37,148 nucleotides of DNA from Lysinibacillus sp. ZYM-1 (GCF_001308875.1 NZ_KQ465143.1:1-37148), one strand, 5' to 3'; positions 8,172-17,350 are shown, numbered from the stretch's first letter. Notes: generated by a model not told the origin, from the sequence alone. Program-made: numbers and translations.

Positions 8172-11108
8172 TTGACTCAAATTAATATTAATGGCGTTTC
8201 GTATGATGTAAAAGAAGGAGCTACAATCCTTGATACCATTAATCAACATGACATCCCACATCCACAGATTTGTCATGTACCGGCTGTCGATCCAATCGAA
8301 ACATGTGATACTTGTATCGTAGAGGTTAACGGCCAATTAGTTCGGTCATGCTCCACTAAGGCAGTCGATGGCATGAACATATACCTAACTTCTGAAAAAG
8401 CAAAAGCGGCGCAAACAGAAGCGATGGATCGTCTTCTCGAAAATCATTTATTGTACTGTACAGTTTGTGATAATAATAATGGGAATTGTACATTACACAA
8501 CACAGCGGAGTTAATGGAAATCGAGCATCAAAAATATCCATATAAGCCTAAAGTGGAAGCCCATGAGGTCGATATGTCCCACCCATTTTACCGATATGAT
8601 CCTAACCAATGTATCGCATGTGGGCAATGTGTAGAGGTTTGTCAAAATTTACAGGTAAATGAAACGCTATCTCTCGATTGGGAAACGGAAAGACCTCGCG
8701 TGATTTGGGATACTGGCGTTGCGATTAATGATTCTTCCTGTGTCAGTTGCGGGCAATGTGTAACCGTTTGTCCATGTAATGCTTTAATGGAAAAATCCAT
8801 GCTTGGAGAGGCTGGATTTATGACTGGTCTCAAACAGGATATGTTAGATCCAATGATCAGTTTAATTAAAGATGTTGAACCTGGCTACAGTGGTATCTTT
8901 GCTGTTTCTGAAGTGGAAGCAGCGATGCGTAGTAAACGCACGAAAAAAACCAAAACCGTTTGTACTTTCTGTGGTGTAGGTTGCTCGTTTGAAGTATGGA
9001 CAAAAGATCGTAAAATTTTAAAAGTACAACCTTCCGATGGGCCTGTTAATGCAATTTCTACTTGTGTCAAAGGGAAATTTGGCTGGGACTTCATCAACTC
9101 TGAAGAACGTATTACCAAACCATTAATTCGTAAAAATGATGAATTTGTAGAATCATCCTGGGATGAAGCTCTTGACTTAATTGCCTCAAAGCTTGGGGGC
9201 ATTCAACAACAATATGGCCCTGGTTCTGTTGGCTTTATCTCTTCGTCTAAAATTACAAACGAAGAAAATTACTTAATTCAAAAAATGGCACGTCAATTGT
9301 TTGAAACAAATGATGTTGATAATTGCTCCCGTTATTGTCAATCTCCAGCTACTGACGGTTTATTACGGACAGTGGGTATGGGTGGAGATGCAGGAACGAT
9401 CAAAGATATTGCCAAGGCTGGCCTTGTCATTATTGTAGGGGCGAACCCAGCTGAAGGTCATCCTGTTTTGGCCACACGTGTCAAACGTGCCCATAAATTA
9501 CACGGTCAGAAATTAATTGTTGCTGATATTCGCAAACATGAAATGGCCGAGCGTTCAGACATTTTCATCCGTCCGAAACAAGGTACCGACCAAGTGTGGT
9601 TAATGGCTGTAACCAAATATATGATTGATCAAGGCTGGCATGATGAAGCTTTCATTCAAGAAAATGTCCTGTACTTGAGTGATTTTAAACAAGTACTTGA
9701 TAAATATACACTTGAATATGCTCAAGAAATGACTGGTATTTCCAAAGAAACCTTAATTCAGATAGCCGAAATGATTCGTGATGCAGACGGCACATGCGTT
9801 CTTTGGGGTATGGGTGTAACACAAAATACAGGTGGTTCTTATACATCAGCTGCGATTTCAAATTTACTATTAGCGACTGGTAACTACCGTCGTCCTGGAG
9901 CAGGTGCCTACCCTCTTCGCGGTCATAACAACGTACAAGGTGCATGTGACATGGGTACACTCCCAAATCTATTGCCTGGTTATCAAAAAGTAACAGATGA
10001 TGAGGTACGAGCTAAATTCGAAAAAGCATATGGTGTCAACATTCAGCCTCAACCTGGTCGTAATAACATGCAAATGTTAGATGCGATTATGGAAGGTAAA
10101 ATGAAAGCTATGTATTTAGTGGGCGAAGATATGGCGCTTGTTGATTGTAACGCCAACCATGTAGATGAGGTTCTTTCACAACTAGACTTTTTTGTTGTCC
10201 AGGATTGTTTCCTATCACGCACAGCACAATATGCAGATGTTATTTTACCTGCTGCGCCTTCCCTTGAAAAAGAAGGTACATTCACGAATACAGAACGTCG
10301 CGTTCAGCGTCTATATCAAGTTTTACCGACACTTGGTGAGTCAAAAGCAGATTGGGAAATTCTGCAAGAAGTCGCTCATCGTCTAGGTGCTGATTGGCAT
10401 TACAACCATCCTAGTGATATTTTTGATGAAATGGCTAGCCTTTCTCCCCTTTTCTCTCAAGCCAACTATGATGTACTAGAGGGCTGGGGCAGCTTCTGCT
10501 GGGGTAGTCACGATGGGAAAGATACGCCTTTATTATATGAAGACGGATTTAATTTCCCTGATAAAAAGGCACGCTTTGCTTTAAATGATTGGGTAGAACC
10601 AGTTGAATTTGAGGCTCAGTATGATTGTCATATTAATAATGGGCGTATGCTTGAACACTTCCATGAAGGAAACTTAACGAATAAATCCAAAGGTATCCAA
10701 TCAAAAGTTCCTGAGATTTTCGTAGAAGTATCACCAGAATTGGCAAAAGAACGAGGCATTGAGGATGGAGCTCTACTACGTTTAGTATCACCGTATGGCG
10801 CATTAAAGCTAAATGCTCTTGTCACAGATCGCGTGCAAGGGAACGAATTATTCTTACCAATGAACTCTGTTAGCAAAGATTCAGCTATCAACTTTTTAAC
10901 CGGCCCTGCTGCAGATGTGAATACGTCAACACCAGCCTATAAACAAACCAAGGTTCGTGTAGAGGTGCTAAAAGCTAAAGGAAAATCACCACTACCTCGA
11001 ACAAACCCACGCTATAAAAAGCGTCATCCTCAAAATGGTGTTGAGGTACAACGGAAATGGAATCGTCCTGGCTACGTTCACTTAACAACTATTAACGAAA
11101 GAGAGTGA
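8172..11108 (+). CDS. FdhA-like molybdopterin oxidoreductase (YrhE/YjgC type formate dehydrogenase catalytic subunit)
   Basis: 978-residue cytoplasmic bis-MGD enzyme. Domains in order: [2Fe-2S] ferredoxin (C34, C45, C48, C60); NuoG-like HC3 cluster (H92, C96, C99, C106); two [4Fe-4S] sites (C147/150/153/157 and C190/193/196/200); catalytic domain with its own cluster (C264, C267, C271, C298). The molybdenum ligand is probably C389 in NCSRYCQSPAT. The next residue is Gln, where classical formate dehydrogenases have His. The MGD-binding C-terminal domain ends the chain. No signal peptide. Start is TTG with AAAGGAGG eight bases ahead. The pairing with a DUF1641 protein matches the B. subtilis YrhE/YrhD and YjgC/YjgD pairs (ForC/ForE). 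Formate oxidation is inferred from family and from fdhD nearby. Confidence 0.92.
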   Translation: MTQININGVSYDVKEGATILDTINQHDIPHPQICHVPAVDPIETCDTCIVEVNGQLVRSCSTKAVDGMNIYLTSEKAKAAQTEAMDRLLENHLLYCTVCDNNNGNCTLHNTAELMEIEHQKYPYKPKVEAHEVDMSHPFYRYDPNQCIACGQCVEVCQNLQVNETLSLDWETERPRVIWDTGVAINDSSCVSCGQCVTVCPCNALMEKSMLGEAGFMTGLKQDMLDPMISLIKDVEPGYSGIFAVSEVEAAMRSKRTKKTKTVCTFCGVGCSFEVWTKDRKILKVQPSDGPVNAISTCVKGKFGWDFINSEERITKPLIRKNDEFVESSWDEALDLIASKLGGIQQQYGPGSVGFISSSKITNEENYLIQKMARQLFETNDVDNCSRYCQSPATDGLLRTVGMGGDAGTIKDIAKAGLVIIVGANPAEGHPVLATRVKRAHKLHGQKLIVADIRKHEMAERSDIFIRPKQGTDQVWLMAVTKYMIDQGWHDEAFIQENVLYLSDFKQVLDKYTLEYAQEMTGISKETLIQIAEMIRDADGTCVLWGMGVTQNTGGSYTSAAISNLLLATGNYRRPGAGAYPLRGHNNVQGACDMGTLPNLLPGYQKVTDDEVRAKFEKAYGVNIQPQPGRNNMQMLDAIMEGKMKAMYLVGEDMALVDCNANHVDEVLSQLDFFVVQDCFLSRTAQYADVILPAAPSLEKEGTFTNTERRVQRLYQVLPTLGESKADWEILQEVAHRLGADWHYNHPSDIFDEMASLSPLFSQANYDVLEGWGSFCWGSHDGKDTPLLYEDGFNFPDKKARFALNDWVEPVEFEAQYDCHINNGRMLEHFHEGNLTNKSKGIQSKVPEIFVEVSPELAKERGIEDGALLRLVSPYGALKLNALVTDRVQGNELFLPMNSVSKDSAINFLTGPAADVNTSTPAYKQTKVRVEVLKAKGKSPLPRTNPRYKKRHPQNGVEVQRKWNRPGYVHLTTINERE

Positions 11109-11112
11109 GAGC

Positions 11113-11592
11113 ATGGCTGTACCCATTACAAGAATAAAAAAGCAACAATTAACGGAAGAACAACTAAAAGAACAAAAATTAGACAATCTTAAACAACTAC
11201 TTTCCGATCATGAAGAAGCCGTCCAGCAAGTATTCACCATTATGGCGGAATTAAATGATATTGGTGCATTAGAAGCTGCTACTAAGTTGCTAGAAGCTAA
11301 AGAGGATGTAGCCCACATAGCACTTGGCCAATTAACACGTAAGCCTGTGACGAATATCATTAACAATTTGATGGGTGTTGCTGGGGCCTTGACAGAACTG
11401 AATCCTGAAACAACAACCAAGCTTATTGAAGGCTTAAATGCTGGGGTGGATGAAGCCAACAAAGCACTAGAGACGGATGAAAAAGTCAGTGCTTTTAAAC
11501 TAGTCAAAATGTTAAATGATCCAGATGTCAATCGTGCTCTCAATTTCGGCGTCCATTTCTTAAAAGGACTTGGTAAAGGGTTAAAAGAATAA
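11113..11592 (+). CDS. DUF1641 protein (YrhD/YjgD type), partner subunit of the FdhA-like enzyme
   Basis: 159-residue, mostly helical soluble protein. The N-terminal half is charged; the C-terminal half contains ITNIINNLMGVAGALTELNP-like and FKLVKMLNDPDVNRALNFGVHFLKGLGKGLKE segments typical of DUF1641. It starts four bases after the fdhA stop, so the two are translationally linked. In B. subtilis the homologue is the small subunit accompanying YrhE/YjgC, thought to connect the catalytic subunit to its electron acceptor. It has no cysteine cluster, so it does not itself look like an electron carrier. Confidence 0.88.
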   Translation: MAVPITRIKKQQLTEEQLKEQKLDNLKQLLSDHEEAVQQVFTIMAELNDIGALEAATKLLEAKEDVAHIALGQLTRKPVTNIINNLMGVAGALTELNPETTTKLIEGLNAGVDEANKALETDEKVSAFKLVKMLNDPDVNRALNFGVHFLKGLGKGLKE

Positions 11593-11604
11593 GGTGGTTC
11601 CTAC

Positions 11605-12651
11605 ATGTTAGCAAAAGAAGATATATTAAACGTATTGAAACAGGTGGAAGATCCTGAACTTCATCAGAGTATTATAGACTTGAATATGGTACGCAATATT
11701 CAAATCAATGGCACACATGTATCACTTGATATTATTTTGACGATTCCAGGTTGTCCTTTAAAAGCAAAAATTCAGCAAGATGTGGAGGAAGCACTAAAAA
11801 CGATTGGTGCCTCCCCTGTTGCCATTAGCTTTGGGGCAATGACCAAACAGGAACGTCACAACTTAACCTCCTCATTACAAGCGAAAAATGTGACAGATAA
11901 AGGGATGCCAAAAATGCTGTTGCCACAATCTGGCGTTCAGTTTATCGCTGTAACAAGTGGTAAAGGAGGTGTTGGTAAGTCTACCGTAACGATTAATTTA
12001 GCTGTTGCTCTTGCCCGTCTTGGTAAACGTGTTGGTATTTTAGATGCAGATATTTATGGCTTCAGTATTCCTACGATGATGAAAATTGACCAAAAGCCTA
12101 CCATGCTGGACCAAACGGCAATCCCAGTCATGAGCCATGGCGTTAAAATCATGTCGATGGGCTTTTTTACGAATGATAACCAGCCTGTTATGTGGCGTGG
12201 GCCTATGCTCAACAAGTGGATTCGTAATTTCCTTGTCAACACACATTGGGGAGAATTAGATTATCTCCTCATAGATTTGCCACCAGGCACAGGCGATGTG
12301 GCAATTGATATGGCGGCGATGATTCCACAAGCACAGGAAGTTATTGTGACAACACCGCATCTCGCAGCTTCTCACGTAGCTTCCCGTGCGGGGTTAATGG
12401 CTCAACATACCAAACACACCATTCTTGGTGTTGTCGAAAATATGGCCTATTTTGAAGGGGCAGATGGTCAAAAAAACTATCTTTTTGGACAAGGTGGCGC
12501 TGAGCAATTAGCCGAGTTACTGCAAACCAATGTTTTAGCACATATTCCTTTCGCTCAACCTGAAGAAAATACAGGCTCTTCAGTATATGATGCAGATACA
12601 ATTATCGGTGAAGTTTTTACTCACCTAGCTGAAGATATACTCTATCAATAA
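11605..12651 (+). CDS. Mrp/ApbC (SalA-like) P-loop ATPase, Fe-S carrier family
   Basis: Residues 1-80 form a MIP18/DUF59 domain (VEDPELHQSIIDLNMV, LTIPGCPLK). An ATPase follows with deviant Walker A VTSGKGGVGKSTVTINLA near residue 117, LDADIYG, and the Mrp signature LLIDLPPGTGDVAI. The C-terminal CPxC pair that bridges an Fe-S cluster in many Mrp proteins is missing: the region reads VVENMAYFEGADGQKNYLFG, like B. subtilis SalA. Fe-S carriage is therefore uncertain; a regulatory or chaperone role for the formate dehydrogenase clusters is possible. Start ATG has AAGGTGG seven bases ahead. Last gene of the fdhA operon, followed by a strong terminator. Confidence 0.88.
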   Translation: MLAKEDILNVLKQVEDPELHQSIIDLNMVRNIQINGTHVSLDIILTIPGCPLKAKIQQDVEEALKTIGASPVAISFGAMTKQERHNLTSSLQAKNVTDKGMPKMLLPQSGVQFIAVTSGKGGVGKSTVTINLAVALARLGKRVGILDADIYGFSIPTMMKIDQKPTMLDQTAIPVMSHGVKIMSMGFFTNDNQPVMWRGPMLNKWIRNFLVNTHWGELDYLLIDLPPGTGDVAIDMAAMIPQAQEVIVTTPHLAASHVASRAGLMAQHTKHTILGVVENMAYFEGADGQKNYLFGQGGAEQLAELLQTNVLAHIPFAQPEENTGSSVYDADTIIGEVFTHLAEDILYQ

Positions 12652-12657
12652 AACATA

Positions 12658-12701
12658 AATCCCTTGATTTGCTTTTACACAAATCAAGGGATTGTTTTTT
12701 T
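12658..12701 (+). terminator. Terminator of the fdhA operon
   Basis: A 14-bp stem based on AATCCCTTGATTTG and its exact complement, with an eight-base loop, followed by G and seven or more T. Confidence 0.92.
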
Positions 12702-12806
12702 CAGCGATATACACATCAAGGTGAACGTCAAAGATTTTGTTGGGGGCTATTTCGAGCAAGCTAGAAAAAAAAACTGGGAGCAATGAAGCCGCGTTTTAAT
12801 TGATCA

Positions 12807-13094
12807 CTAGTAACCAGCCTTTTTTAATACTTGCATGAAATAAAAACGATACGTATTTTTGACGAATGTATCTAATGGAAGCCCCACATCCACCTGATAC
12901 TTCGTAAAAATAAAATAAAATCGTTTATCCCATTTTAAACGTAATAATTCTCCCGCTTTATCACCATGTTTCACTGTAAATTCCTCAATCAAAGGTTCAA
13001 TCATCGCAAAACAATAGTTTTTTAAATTGGCAAGAGCTTCGATATCTTTATCCCTTTGAAAGCGTGTAATCCAATCTATTATTTGCTCATTCAT
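12807..13094 (-). CDS. Small protein resembling sigma-factor region 2
   Basis: 95 residues. The C-terminal half (DKRFYFIFTKYQVDVGLPLDTFVKNTYRF and on to MQVLKKAGY) follows the pattern of sigma-70 region 2: an aromatic-rich core-binding helix, then the xFxTFVxxxIRxxxxxxLRK-like strand. No region 4 or helix-turn-helix follows, so it is not a complete sigma factor. It could be an orphan region-2-like regulator or simply an unrelated helical protein. The start ATG has AAGGATGG nine bases upstream. It stands alone, left-facing, after the frameshifted gene at 13231-14344. Confidence 0.5.
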   Translation of the reverse strand: MNEQIIDWITRFQRDKDIEALANLKNYCFAMIEPLIEEFTVKHGDKAGELLRLKWDKRFYFIFTKYQVDVGLPLDTFVKNTYRFYFMQVLKKAGY

Positions 13095-13230
13095 TATCGT
13101 ACGCCATCCTTAAAATTTAGAGTTTCTTCCTATTAAATTATACCCTTTTTTTGCAGAATCGAATAATGCGTTCCCGAGCTTAATAATTGATGGGATACGA
13201 GGAGCATATTTTATACCTTCAGACTGTCAT

Positions 13231-14344
13231 TCACAACTCATCAGTGGGTCGATTCCAACGTAGGTGATATTGTACAGTCCTCTTCTTTGAATTCTTATCT
13301 AATACTAGAAGCTGATCACCCGTCTGGATGACATAGTCCTTCTCTAACGTTCGTACTCTAGGTTGTTGTTGATTTTGAATTGATGGCACCAATTTTCTCT
13401 TCCCATATCATTTGATGCTTTTTCATATCATAAAGTAAGAGCATGTGATCTGCGCTTTCTCGCTGGGTCTGCCGATATGAAACGAGAGCTGTATTTTCCG
13501 CTATATCGACATCTATCACTTTTGGTTCTAAATTTTGATAGGCTTGTATAGCAGGTTCCGTCAGCACATTTTGACTAAGTTCTTGAATTTCTTGATAATC
13601 CTCTAAAGTTTGTTGATGTGTAGCAAAATAACCTGGTAAACCTGATTCAATAAAGAAACGAGCAGATAAATAACCCTCGACTTTTGGATTCTTGTTTAAG
13701 GTCTTACCATTATAGCGATAAAAATTGCCGTCGACACCTTCTAGATAAAGTTCATCTTGTAAAGCAACCATCTGATACGAACTATTGCTTAAAATATCGA
13801 TTAATAGCTGATGCTGTTGACGAAAATCCTTTTCCGAAAGTATTTCTTTTCCCGTCTCTATATCTAAAAGTGATAATTGCCCAAACTCACCGTCTCGATG
13901 ATGAACAAGAAGACCACCCATAAAATTCCCAATAAGCGTTTCTTTATAAGAAGCTGATTTCGTCCATTGTTTTTTACCTGACTCCAAATTCACAGCCACT
14001 AGAAGATAGTGTGAAATTAAATGTGTAATACCATTTGATCTTCCATTATTCTCATAGCCTTGCACCATTTGAACAGCAATTTTTTGTGATTCGTCTGTAT
14101 ATATGGAGGAATCCGATTTAATTGGAAAGCTTCGTCCTGCTAAGCCAAAGACCATCATTAACGCATTGCTTATCAATAAATAAAAAACTAGCAAAAAGAC
14201 AGTGGTAACAAGACGTTTCCGTTTAATGACTATAAACAATAACAGTAAAATTCCCAGACCAAAGACAACACCTAAAAAAATATCGTGGACAAGCCATCCA
14301 TTTAGGCGCCAGGAATACATGTACCGTTGAAGAAATTGTTCCAA
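13231..14344 (-). pseudogene. Frameshifted membrane-anchored propeller-like protein (PA2928-like)
   Basis: The N-terminus has three hydrophobic segments (residues about 10-90), then an extracellular-type region with repeated strand motifs such as LVAVNLESGKKQWTKSA, LSLLDIETGKEIL and LLLYDMKKHQMIWEEKI, like PQQ-type propellers. The frame stops at 13358 with an unnatural tail (NSKSTTT). A second frame continues the protein with QNQQQPRVRTLEKDYVIQTG and QLLVLDKNSKK to a TGA at 13231, so one base was gained or lost near 13385-13400. The likely start is TTG at 14344 (GAGGGGG seven bases ahead); an upstream TTG at 14368 lacks a site. Mutation and sequencing error are both possible. Function is unknown. 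Confidence 0.65.
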
Positions 14345-14371
14345 TTTTCTACCCCCTCTACCAAACAACGA

Positions 14372-15202
14372 CTAGCTAAAATCAGAATATAGTACATAAC
14401 GATCACATTCCAAGCACTGAAATAAATAGCCCTGATGATGGCCATTGTTCATTAAGGATGCCGAAAGTTCTTCTTGCGAAAAACCCGTTAAATTGTCAAA
14501 TTGATCGTCTATTCCTCGCTCCACCATGTCACTCCAGCCAACATATCCAATAAATGCACAATAATCTGAACAATGTGCTACCCAATTATTCCCTTGCCAA
14601 CTCACATATCCTGGTGTTCGATACAGCACTTCCTCCGCCAATGTAGGATTCGTAATGTGGTCATCATGAATTAAATCTTGCTGGAAAGAACCCTCATATT
14701 TTTTGGCGGCTTCTCCATTATGAATACAGGAAGGACAAAGATAATCTACATCCTCTATCGCGTAAATCCCCCCTGTATAATAGACATCCACTTCCAGTTG
14801 ACAACAATCGCATACAACGATATCATCGGTTTCAAAAATTTTCGCTTCTAGTGGTTTTGGTAAATATTTAAACGTAGGGATGATGGTTTTGATAGGCCGA
14901 TGATCCCCTATTTTTTGTGGCAACAAAGGGTTCACCGAATTCGTTTGATTTATGTAGGTTTGAAGGGTTCCTAATTTTTTTCGATCCTTTTTATCAGCTT
15001 TATTCATAATAGCCGTAAATAGCTGATAAGCTTCAGGATACATTCTCAGTAAGCAATAAACCTCGACTAGTATTCTTAATGTTTCTTGCGTTTGCGGCTC
15101 TTGCTTTAATTGGTCTTTGAACATATGCATCCGATTAACCGATATTGGTTGTGAAGGATTAAAATTTTTTCTAAGTTCTTGCCATTCTTCAGCAATTGTC
15201 AT
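14372..15202 (-). CDS. CbrC/UPF0167 family protein with N-terminal helical extension
   Basis: The C-terminal part (from about residue 108) is a CbrC/UPF0167 domain: FKYLPKPLEAKIFE, then cysteines in VCDCCQLEVDVYYTGGIY and YLCPSCI that look like a metal site, and a late FQCLECDRY pair. The first 105 residues are helical and TPR-like (LRILVEVYCLLRMYPEAYQLF). CbrC homologues are linked by name to colicin E2 tolerance in E. coli; the biochemical role is unknown. ATG at 15202 has AAGGAGG nine bases ahead and is preferred over the preceding TTG. It sits directly upstream of the frameshifted propeller-like gene and probably shares its transcript. Confidence 0.72.
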   Translation of the reverse strand: MTIAEEWQELRKNFNPSQPISVNRMHMFKDQLKQEPQTQETLRILVEVYCLLRMYPEAYQLFTAIMNKADKKDRKKLGTLQTYINQTNSVNPLLPQKIGDHRPIKTIIPTFKYLPKPLEAKIFETDDIVVCDCCQLEVDVYYTGGIYAIEDVDYLCPSCIHNGEAAKKYEGSFQQDLIHDDHITNPTLAEEVLYRTPGYVSWQGNNWVAHCSDYCAFIGYVGWSDMVERGIDDQFDNLTGFSQEELSASLMNNGHHQGYLFQCLECDRYVLYSDFS

Positions 15203-15231
15203 CAAAATGTGCCTCCTTCGATAGCCTATTT

Positions 15232-15540
15232 TTATTTTTCAAAAGAATAATCTTTCATAACTTGGCAAATTTCCACTTTATAATTAGTGTACCATTTCTC
15301 TTTACCCAATTGTTGTGCTGTTAAATGCTTGGCATTGGCTTTCCATGCCTGAATAGCTTCAAGTGATTCCCAATAAGATACCGTAATGCCCTTTCCTTCC
15401 TCGTTCCTTACACTTTCGACACGTAGAAAGCCAGGCTGTTGCTTGGCTAAAGTATCTATTACTTCTGCCATCTTGCCATAGTCCTCTCCATCCTGTCCGG
15501 TTCTTAGCGATGTAAAGATAACTGCATAATAGGTTTCCAT
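15232..15540 (-). CDS. Antibiotic biosynthesis monooxygenase (ABM) domain protein
   Basis: 102-residue dimeric alpha/beta-barrel fold of the ABM superfamily: YYAVIFTSLRT at the N-terminus, QPGFLRVESVRN, and GITVSYWESLEAIQAWKANAKH, the conserved W-x-S strand and helix. Members are small cofactor-free oxygenases or heme-degrading proteins; the exact substrate cannot be read from the sequence. The start ATG has GAGGAGG eight bases ahead. Divergent from the ArsR-family gene with an 87-base gap, which suggests that regulator may control it. Confidence 0.85.
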   Translation of the reverse strand: METYYAVIFTSLRTGQDGEDYGKMAEVIDTLAKQQPGFLRVESVRNEEGKGITVSYWESLEAIQAWKANAKHLTAQQLGKEKWYTNYKVEICQVMKDYSFEK

Positions 15541-15583
15541 TTATTTCGCCTCCTCTATAACTTTTATTGTAAACGATAATGAC

Positions 15584-15599
15584 TTTGACTAAAATCAAA
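15584..15599. promoter_or_regulatory. Possible operator between the ABM and ArsR genes
   Basis: TTTGA-CTAAAA-TCAAA is a perfect 5-6-5 inverted repeat midway in the 87-base divergent gap. ArsR-family regulators use such repeats, but these arms are short and AT-rich, so chance is not excluded. Confidence 0.3.
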
Positions 15600-15627
15600 A
15601 TATAGAAAACTGAAAGGATTGTGACAC

Positions 15628-16314
15628 ATGGGAATTAATCCAAATATGGCAGAAGTAGCAGCACTCCTCGGTGAAACATCAAGAGCTACTATACTCGCTA
15701 GTATGATGGACGGTCGTTTCCATACTGCTAGTGAACTAGCATATATGGCTGCCATCAAACCTCAAACGGCTAGCTTTCATCTAGCTAAACTAGTAGAAGG
15801 AAAGCTGATAAAGGTTGAAAAACAGGGCAGACACCGTTATTTTCAATTGGCAGGCGAAGACATTGCTCAATTTCTTGAATCTTTTCTAGCCATTTCGCCT
15901 CCCCCTGAAGTACGTTCTTTAAAACAATCTAGCCAAATAAAATTATTGCAGGATGCTAGAACTTGCTACGATCATCTCGCTGGTAAATTGGGCGTCGAAT
16001 TGACGGACTCAATGTTGAAAGCGGGCTATCTAAAATTAGAGGAAAAGCAATTTAACTTGACAGATGAAGGCACATTATTTTTCACAACATTTGGCATCGA
16101 TCTACCTGCTTTAAAAAAGAAAAGAAGATCCTTCTCTCACGCCTGTTTAGATTGGAGTGAACGGCGTTACCATCTGGCTGGTGCTCTTGGTAGTGAGCTT
16201 TTCAATCATTTATTCCAACTTGGCTGGCTCACTCGTGTGCCCTCTATTCGCGCCATTCAAGTGACGGAGAAAGGTAAAATTGGATTGAAAGAGGTATTTC
16301 AAATAGAGCTATAA
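15628..16314 (+). CDS. ArsR-family winged-helix transcriptional regulator
   Basis: 228 residues. The N-terminal winged helix (MAEVAALLGETSRATILASMMDG, ASELAYMAAIKPQTASFHLAKLVEG, VEKQGRHRYFQLAG) is a clear ArsR-type DNA-binding domain. The C-terminal half has two similar modules (ARTCYDHLAGKLG near 108 and ACLDWSERRYHLAGALG near 170), found in a subgroup of Bacillus regulators often next to ABM or transporter genes. It has no obvious metal-binding cysteine pair in the recognition helix, so the signal is probably not a metal. ATG has AAAGGA nine bases ahead. Divergent from the ABM gene. Confidence 0.85.
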   Translation: MGINPNMAEVAALLGETSRATILASMMDGRFHTASELAYMAAIKPQTASFHLAKLVEGKLIKVEKQGRHRYFQLAGEDIAQFLESFLAISPPPEVRSLKQSSQIKLLQDARTCYDHLAGKLGVELTDSMLKAGYLKLEEKQFNLTDEGTLFFTTFGIDLPALKKKRRSFSHACLDWSERRYHLAGALGSELFNHLFQLGWLTRVPSIRAIQVTEKGKIGLKEVFQIEL

Positions 16315-16323
16315 GAGTAACTA

Positions 16324-16358
16324 GACTTGAGGTAGGTCACTATTACCTCAAGTCTTTT
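16324..16358. terminator. Bidirectional terminator between the ArsR regulator and EamA genes
   Basis: GACTTGAGGTA (16324-16334) pairs perfectly with TACCTCAAGTC (16344-16354), loop of nine, then TTTT on the plus strand. The stop codon of the converging EamA gene lies inside the right arm. Confidence 0.85.
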
Positions 16359-17215
16359 CCTCGACTAAAAGTGCGATTTACTAAATAAATTCCGACCAGT
16401 ATGAATAGCCCTCCTACCATTAAAGATGGTTGTAATGGCTCATCTAATAATAGCCAGCCCGTTAAAACCCCGAAAAAGGGCGCTAGAAACAGATAGGCAC
16501 TTGTTTTTCCAGGATCGCTATTTTGCAGTAGATAGTACCAGCCAGCAAATTGAATGATGGAAGAAAAGATGCTAAGCCATATTAAAATCAATAATGATTG
16601 TTGATTGACAATGAAAAATGGTTGCTCTAACAAGGTACTCGCAAGGAAAAGAAGGAAGCCCCCAAACAGCATTTGGTAGGCTGATAAAACCCAAGTATCA
16701 AATAAGAGACCCCATTTTTTGGCTAATAATGTTGCAATGGCCCAAAAAACAGCAGATAAAAATCCAAATAGAATACCTATCTTCCATTCAACTTGGGTAC
16801 CCATTGTGATGATCACGCCGATTAAACCGAGCAAAACTCCTATCCATTGATGAAACTTGTAACGTACTTTGGTAAAAATAGTGGCAAATATGACAACTAG
16901 TAATGGGTTTGTGAATGTTAATATAGAAGACTCACTTGCTGTAATGGTACGTAGACTTAGAAAAATACACCCCATCACTCCAGCCGTTTGAAAGACTCCA
17001 ATCATCAATAACTTGAACCACCCTTCCTTTGTGGTTGGATGTGGTCTTTTAAAGAACCTAACAACGATAGCCATAATGATCCCTGCCAATATAAAACGCA
17101 ATGCAGCCAATAATAAAGGGGATGAATAGGGTAGCCCTAGTTTTACGATGGCAAAAGATGAACCCATTAAAAAGGTCGTAACTACTAATAGTGCAATAAA
17201 TTGATAGTTTTTCAT
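16343..17215 (-). CDS. EamA/DMT-superfamily transporter
   Basis: 290 residues with about ten hydrophobic segments arranged as two EamA halves. The first half begins LLVVTTFLMGSSFAIVKLGL and has the ITASESSILTFTNPLLVVIF motif; the second has LLDEPLQPSLMVGGLFILVGIYLV. Substrate unknown; relatives export amino acids or metabolites. The start ATG has AAGGAG eight bases ahead. Single-gene unit; its stop is within a bidirectional terminator. Confidence 0.88.
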   Translation of the reverse strand: MKNYQFIALLVVTTFLMGSSFAIVKLGLPYSSPLLLAALRFILAGIIMAIVVRFFKRPHPTTKEGWFKLLMIGVFQTAGVMGCIFLSLRTITASESSILTFTNPLLVVIFATIFTKVRYKFHQWIGVLLGLIGVIITMGTQVEWKIGILFGFLSAVFWAIATLLAKKWGLLFDTWVLSAYQMLFGGFLLFLASTLLEQPFFIVNQQSLLILIWLSIFSSIIQFAGWYYLLQNSDPGKTSAYLFLAPFFGVLTGWLLLDEPLQPSLMVGGLFILVGIYLVNRTFSRGKDLR

Positions 17216-17314
17216 ACAAATTTCTCCTTACCTGATTTAATCACTTTATATCGATTATAAACAGGAAGTAATTCAACATTTATCGAAGTATGGATTACGA
17301 AAAAAAGCATGTAA

Positions 17315-17350
17315 TAAAAAATCTTACCTCTAATAACTAAGAGGTAAGAT
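17315..17350 (-). terminator. Terminator of the alpha/beta hydrolase gene
   Basis: ATCTTACCTCT (17321-17331) and AGAGGTAAGAT (17340-17350) form an 11-bp perfect stem; on the minus strand a TTTTTTATTA tract follows. Confidence 0.9.
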
